Source: an uncultured Opitutia bacterium (GTDB taxonomy: Bacteria; Verrucomicrobiota; Verrucomicrobiia; Opitutales; Opitutaceae). Taken from it: 18,859 nt of DNA. The stretch lies in assembly GCA_937952235.1 (NCBI GenBank), contig CALFZM010000321.1, positions 1 through 18,859 of the forward strand, in the 5' to 3' direction. The translations under genes were made by a program, and so were the position numbers. Below are positions 15,402 through 18,859 of the stretch, piece after piece. Below the pieces are notes generated by a model. That model did no database searches. It was not told where the DNA came from and saw nothing but the letters and a program-made list of their open reading frames with translations. Within the stretch, counting starts at the first letter, position 1. Every line of letters starts with the position of its first letter.

Positions 15402-16379
15402 ATGCCGCTCATCGATAAACCGCTGCCCGAACTCCACGAATACCGCGGTCGCAATCCGCGGCCGGACGACTACGACGCCTACTGGGAAGCCGCGCGGCGC
15501 GACCTCGAGGCGACGGACCCGCAGCCGACGCTCCGCGAGAACGAAAGCATGTCGACGCCCCAGGCCGAGTGCCACGATCTCTGGTTCACCGGCGTCGGCG
15601 GCGCCCGCATCTACGCGAAGTACATCCGGCCTCGGCACGCCGGCGCCGGCCCCGCCCCGAAGCGGCCCGCCGTGCTCCAGTTCCACGGCTATTACGGCCA
15701 CAGCGGCGACTGGTTCGACAAGCTTGGCTGGGCGGGAGCGGGCTTCTGCTACGCGGCGATGGACGTGCGGGGCCAGGGCGGGCGGTCCGAGGACAACGGG
15801 CAGGTCAAGGGCACGACCGTGCGCGGACACATCGTGCGCGGCCTCGACGATCCCGATCCCCGCAAGCTCGCCTATCGTCAGATCTTCCTGGATACGGCCC
15901 AGCTCGCGCGCGTGGTGATGGGCTTCGAGGAGGTCGACCCGGCGCGAGTGGGCTGCTTCGGCATCTCCCAGGGCGGCGCGCTCTCGCTGGCCTGCGCCGC
16001 GCTGGAGCCGCGGATCCGGCGCGCGGCGCCCGTGTATCCGTTCCTTTGCGACTACCAGCGCGTGTGGGAGCTCGACTACGCGCGCGAAGCCTACGAGGAG
16101 ATCCGCCTCTTCCTGCGCTACCACGACCCGCGGCACGAACGCGTCCAGGCGATCTTCACCAAGCTGGGCTATATCGACGTCCAGCACCTGGCGCCGCGCG
16201 TCCGGGCCGACGTCCTGATGTTCACCGGCCTGATGGACACCATCTGCCCGCCCAGCTCCCAATTCGCCGCCTACAACAAGCTCGGGGGCCGCAAGGAGGT
16301 CGTGCTCTACCCGGACTACACGCATGAGGTGCTTCCCGGGATGATCGACCGGGTCTTCCGCTTCATGCAGGACTTGTAA
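15402..16379 (+). CDS. CE7-family acetyl xylan esterase / cephalosporin-C deacetylase
   Basis: A 325-residue alpha/beta hydrolase of the AXE1 (PF05448) family, the normal length for CE7 enzymes. It removes acetyl groups from short xylo-oligosaccharides and related esters. The catalytic triad is visible: S189 in GISQGG, D279 in GLMDTICPPS and H308 in YTHE. The CE7 oxyanion-region motif RGQGG is present (DVRGQGGRSED), as is the N-terminal LHEYRGRNPRPDDYDAYWE typical of the family. No signal peptide is seen, so the enzyme is probably cytoplasmic, as for most CE7 proteins. The ATG at 15402 matches the family N-terminus; the open frame upstream runs through the hairpin repeat and is not coding. 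A GC-rich hairpin without a T-run follows the gene. Confidence 0.93.
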   Translation: MPLIDKPLPELHEYRGRNPRPDDYDAYWEAARRDLEATDPQPTLRENESMSTPQAECHDLWFTGVGGARIYAKYIRPRHAGAGPAPKRPAVLQFHGYYGHSGDWFDKLGWAGAGFCYAAMDVRGQGGRSEDNGQVKGTTVRGHIVRGLDDPDPRKLAYRQIFLDTAQLARVVMGFEEVDPARVGCFGISQGGALSLACAALEPRIRRAAPVYPFLCDYQRVWELDYAREAYEEIRLFLRYHDPRHERVQAIFTKLGYIDVQHLAPRVRADVLMFTGLMDTICPPSSQFAAYNKLGGRKEVVLYPDYTHEVLPGMIDRVFRFMQDL

Positions 16380-16410
16380 GAAACTTGCAGGCAACTGGAT
16401 CACTCGATTT

Positions 16411-16433
16411 CCGGGGCGCGGAAAGCCCCCCGG
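16411..16433 (+). terminator. Possible terminator hairpin after the esterase
   Basis: CCGGGG (16411-16416) pairs with CCCCGG (16428-16433) over an 11-base loop, 31 bases after the esterase stop. No T-run follows, so it is a weak candidate. Confidence 0.35.
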
Positions 16434-16442
16434 ATGACTGAC

Positions 16443-16497
16443 CCCTAAATTGGTAATAACTTAGGGTTGAACCCCCACCGAAGACTCGTTCAACCCT
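16443..16497. repeat. Overlapping inverted repeats ahead of the ORF6N gene
   Basis: AGGGTTGAAC (16463-16472) and GTTCAACCCT (16488-16497) form a perfect 10-bp stem with a 15-base loop. The left arm can instead pair with an upstream copy: CCCTAA (16443-16448) with TTAGGG (16461-16466). The two stems share 16463-16466 and so exclude each other. The patch around 16446-16466 is clearly AT-richer than its surroundings. It sits 45 bases before the ORF6N ATG. Confidence 0.5.
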
Positions 16498-16541
16498 TAG
16501 GCGTCGCTCGTTTCTGTCCACGGGGCGGGCGGCTTCCAGAG

Positions 16542-16919
16542 ATGTCCCAGCTTCAACCTGCGCTGGCCCTTGGCCAGCACCTTCACCTTGTGCGCGGCCA
16601 CCGGATCGTGCTCCAGAGCGATCTGGCGCGCCTTTACGAGACGGATGCCCAGCGAATCCTCGACTGCGCCCGTCGCTTCACGGGCGATTGGTGTTTTCGC
16701 CTCGAGCGGCCCGAGATCCTGCACTTCGACGATGAAGCCGACCTCGCCGCGTCGACGCCGGTCTACGGATTCACCGAGCATGGCGCCCTCGCGCTCGCCT
16801 ACGCGCTGAACAGCCCCGCGGCGGTCGCCATGAGCGTGCCGCTGACGCGGGCGTTCGTCGAAGCCCGCCGCCAGAGCTGCCGTCGTCGCACGGGACCGGG
16901 TCGCACCCGCGGGCGCTGA
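16542..16919 (+). CDS. Short ORF6N-domain (phage-type DNA-binding) protein, probably truncated
   Basis: About 125 residues from the ATG at 16542. The first 105 or so residues resemble the ORF6N/KilA-N type domain (PF10543) found in phage and mobile-element proteins: VRGHRIVLQSDLARLYETDA at the start and YGFTEHGALALAYALNS...LTRAFVEAR at the end match the family pattern well. The middle is shorter and more diverged than usual. The family normally continues into a helical C-terminal region; here it ends after 17 or so mostly basic residues (RQSCRRRTGPGRTRGR), suggesting loss of the C-terminus. A TTG start at 16467 would add 25 unlikely residues. Its stop is 8 bases from the convergent RND gene's stop. 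It may be a decayed remnant; whether it is expressed is unknown. Confidence 0.55.
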   Translation: MSQLQPALALGQHLHLVRGHRIVLQSDLARLYETDAQRILDCARRFTGDWCFRLERPEILHFDDEADLAASTPVYGFTEHGALALAYALNSPAAVAMSVPLTRAFVEARRQSCRRRTGPGRTRGR

Positions 16920-16927
16920 CCGCCGGC

Positions 16928-18859
16928 TCAGGCCGGGCTTGGGGCGCGTTGCCCGGCGGGAGCGGGTTTGCGACGGGTGAAACGAAGCCGCACCCGGTCG
17001 AGCCACAGGTAAACCACCGGCACGGTGTAGAGCGTGAGCACCTGGCTGACCACGAGCCCGCCCACGATGGCGAGGCCGAGGGGCCGCCGCAGTTCGACCC
17101 CCTCGCCGGTGGCGAGCACGAGGGGCAGCGCGCCGAGGACGGCGGCGAAATTGGTCATCAGGATCGGGCGGAGCCGCAGGCGCGCAGCCTCGTAAATCGC
17201 GTCGCGGGGCGTCAGATCGTCGCGCCGCTCCGCCGCGATCGCGAAGTCGATCATGAGAATCGCGTTTTTCATCACGATGCCGATGAGGAGGAACAACCCC
17301 AGGAGCGCGATGAGCGTGAACTCGGTGCCGGTCAGCCGCAGCGCCAGAAACGCGCCCAAGCCCGCCGAGGGGAGCGTGGAGAGGATCGTCAGCGGGTGCA
17401 CCAGGCTCTCGTAGAGCACGCCCAGCACGAGGTACACCGCGAGCAGGACGCCGAGAATGAGCAGCGGCTGCGCATCGAGGCTGCGCTGGGCACTCTGCGC
17501 CCCGCCGCCAAAGCGCGGCAGGATCTGCGTCGGAAGCATGACCTTCGCCAGCGTCCGGTCGATCGCGGCCTGCGCCTCCTCCAGTGTGACCTCGGGTGCC
17601 AGGGCGAAGCCGATGTTGGCGGCCGCAAACTGCGAGCGGTGGCGCACGCGGTCGTCGACCAGGTCGTATTCGTAGCGCATGAACGCCGACAGCGGCACGC
17701 GCTGGCCGCCCGCGCCGATGACGTGGAGCTGGTCCAGCACCGAGGGATCCTGCGTGTACTGCGGCTCGAGCTCCATCACCACGCGGTACTGGTTGAGCCG
17801 GTCATAGAGGGTCGCGACCTGCCGCTGGCTGAACGAGCTGTTCAGCGTCTGCGTGATCGTCTGCATATCCACGCCCAGCCGGCGGGCCGCCTCGCGGTCG
17901 ATCTTGAGCGATACACGCTTGGTGCCGCCATCCGAGATCGTCTCGACGTCGGTCAGCTCGGGCACCTCCTGCAGCGCGGCCGACACGCGGGGCGCCCACT
18001 TCCGCAGGAGGTCGATGTCGTCGGCCAGGAGGTTGAGATCGTACGATCCCGAGCCGCCGCTGCGGGGCATGTCGAGGTCCTGCGAGACGCCGATGTAGAG
18101 CGCGCCCCCGGCGATCGGCGGGGCCTCGAGCCGGAGCCGGTTGACGACGTCGTTGGCGGAGATTTTTCGCTCCTTCAACGGTTTCAGCCGGATCATGATG
18201 CGGGCGTTGCTCGTGCCGGAGCTCCCGCCGGCGGTGCCGATGATGTCCTGCACCGCGGGATCGGCCAGGACGAAGCGGCGGTAGGCCTCGATCTTCGGCT
18301 CCATGAGCTGGTACGAGAACCCGTCGTCGCCGCGCACGATGCCGGAGATCTGGCCGGTGTCCTGGGTGGGCAGGAATCCCTTGGGGATGCGGATGTAGAG
18401 CGTGATGTTGAGGGCGATCGTGCCGAGAAGCACGAGCAGCGTCATCGCGGGGTGCCGCAGGATGAGCGCCAGCGATCGTGCGTACCACGCCTGGACGCCG
18501 GCATACACGCGATCCGTCCATTGCATGAACCGGCCCTCCCCCGTGTGCGTGCGCGGCTTGAGCCAGCGCGCACAGAGGCTCGGGGTGAGCGTGAGGGAGA
18601 CCACGAGCGACACCATCATGGCGGCGGCGAGCGTGATGGAGAATTCGCGGAACAGCCGCTCGACGAGCCCGCCCATGAACAGGATCGAGACGAAGACGGC
18701 CACCAGCGACAGGTTCATCGCCAGCAGGGTGAAACCCACCTCGCCCGCGCCCTTCATGGCCGCGCGGAACGGCTTGAGTCCGCGCTCGATGTGGCGGGAG
18801 ATGTTTTCGAGCACCACGATCGCGTCGTCGACCACCAGGCCCGCGGCGACGATCAGCGC
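16928..18859 (-). CDS. RND-family efflux pump inner-membrane subunit (AcrB/MdtB type), C-terminal part
   Basis: Partial gene; the N-terminal 400 or so residues lie beyond the right edge. The frame enters at ALIVAAGLVVDDAIVVLENI, helix 4 of the HAE1 RND family, with the proton-relay aspartate pair encoded at 18824-18829. About 643 residues follow: helices 5-6 (FTLLAMNLSLVAVFVSILFM), the loop before helix 7 (GRFMQWTDRVYAGVQAWYAR), the second periplasmic porter and docking domains, and the final helices (LTILSTLPSAGLGAFLALRL; GIVMKNAILMIDFAIAAERR; PLVLATGEGVELRRPLGLAI). It exports drugs or toxic lipophiles using the proton gradient, with an adaptor and outer-membrane channel encoded elsewhere, probably upstream to the right. 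The sequence looks intact to its TGA. Substrate is not predictable. Confidence 0.95.
   Translation of the reverse strand, partial: ALIVAAGLVVDDAIVVLENISRHIERGLKPFRAAMKGAGEVGFTLLAMNLSLVAVFVSILFMGGLVERLFREFSITLAAAMMVSLVVSLTLTPSLCARWLKPRTHTGEGRFMQWTDRVYAGVQAWYARSLALILRHPAMTLLVLLGTIALNITLYIRIPKGFLPTQDTGQISGIVRGDDGFSYQLMEPKIEAYRRFVLADPAVQDIIGTAGGSSGTSNARIMIRLKPLKERKISANDVVNRLRLEAPPIAGGALYIGVSQDLDMPRSGGSGSYDLNLLADDIDLLRKWAPRVSAALQEVPELTDVETISDGGTKRVSLKIDREAARRLGVDMQTITQTLNSSFSQRQVATLYDRLNQYRVVMELEPQYTQDPSVLDQLHVIGAGGQRVPLSAFMRYEYDLVDDRVRHRSQFAAANIGFALAPEVTLEEAQAAIDRTLAKVMLPTQILPRFGGGAQSAQRSLDAQPLLILGVLLAVYLVLGVLYESLVHPLTILSTLPSAGLGAFLALRLTGTEFTLIALLGLFLLIGIVMKNAILMIDFAIAAERRDDLTPRDAIYEAARLRLRPILMTNFAAVLGALPLVLATGEGVELRRPLGLAIVGGLVVSQVLTLYTVPVVYLWLDRVRLRFTRRKPAPAGQRAPSPA

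Noticed and set aside
16920..16990. A frameshift restoring a longer ORF6N protein
   Set aside because: The +1 frame after the FVEAR motif gives Ala/Arg-rich sequence that does not resemble the family's C-terminal region, so a simple frameshift is not supported.

Overview
This is a GC-rich chromosomal window of core genes, with no sign of a large mobile island. The gene content, the high GC and the type of intergenic repeat suggest a Verrucomicrobiota bacterium, plausibly an Opitutaceae relative. That placement is inference from general familiarity with such genomes, not from a search.

Layout, left to right. (1) Positions 2-301 hold the 3' end of the principal sigma factor gene rpoD. A small lipoprotein gene (353-754) and tatA (834-1076) follow, and tatA ends in a clear intrinsic terminator. 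(2) A CPA2-type cation/proton antiporter with two C-terminal RCK_C domains runs on the minus strand (1137-3479). (3) Divergent from it is the rod-shape and elongasome cluster mreB-mreC-mreD-mrdA (3672-8125), without rodA. (4) Convergent with mrdA is a minus-strand operon read right to left: a MoxR-type AAA ATPase (12635-11664), a DUF58 protein (11614-10400) and a TgpA-like membrane transglutaminase (10403-8172). The last two overlap by ATGA. (5) A CPA1-type Na+/H+ antiporter (12774-14384, plus strand) diverges from moxR. (6) An MTAP-family nucleoside phosphorylase (15208-14510, minus strand) converges with the antiporter across a G-rich spacer holding two tandem G-quadruplex motifs. (7) A CE7 acetyl xylan esterase (15402-16379) is preceded by an imperfect hairpin repeat. 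(8) A short ORF6N-domain gene (16542-16919) lies behind an AT-richer patch with a long inverted repeat. (9) The C-terminal two thirds of an RND efflux pump inner-membrane subunit (minus strand) runs off the right edge.

How the genes work together. mreBCD and mrdA (PBP2) guide lateral wall synthesis. The MoxR/DUF58/transglutaminase operon is a common envelope-associated module of unsettled role. The two antiporters and the RND pump deal with ion and drug stress. The phosphorylase (nucleoside salvage) and the esterase (hemicellulose deacetylation) look metabolically independent.

No tRNA, rRNA, CRISPR array, transposase, integrase or recognisable defence system was seen. No gap between called genes exceeds 300 bases. 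I did not find a convincing new multi-gene system. The features most worth following up are the non-coding structures at 14373-14455, 15301-15372 and 16443-16497, the orphan ORF6N gene, and the Gly/Pro tail of RpoD.
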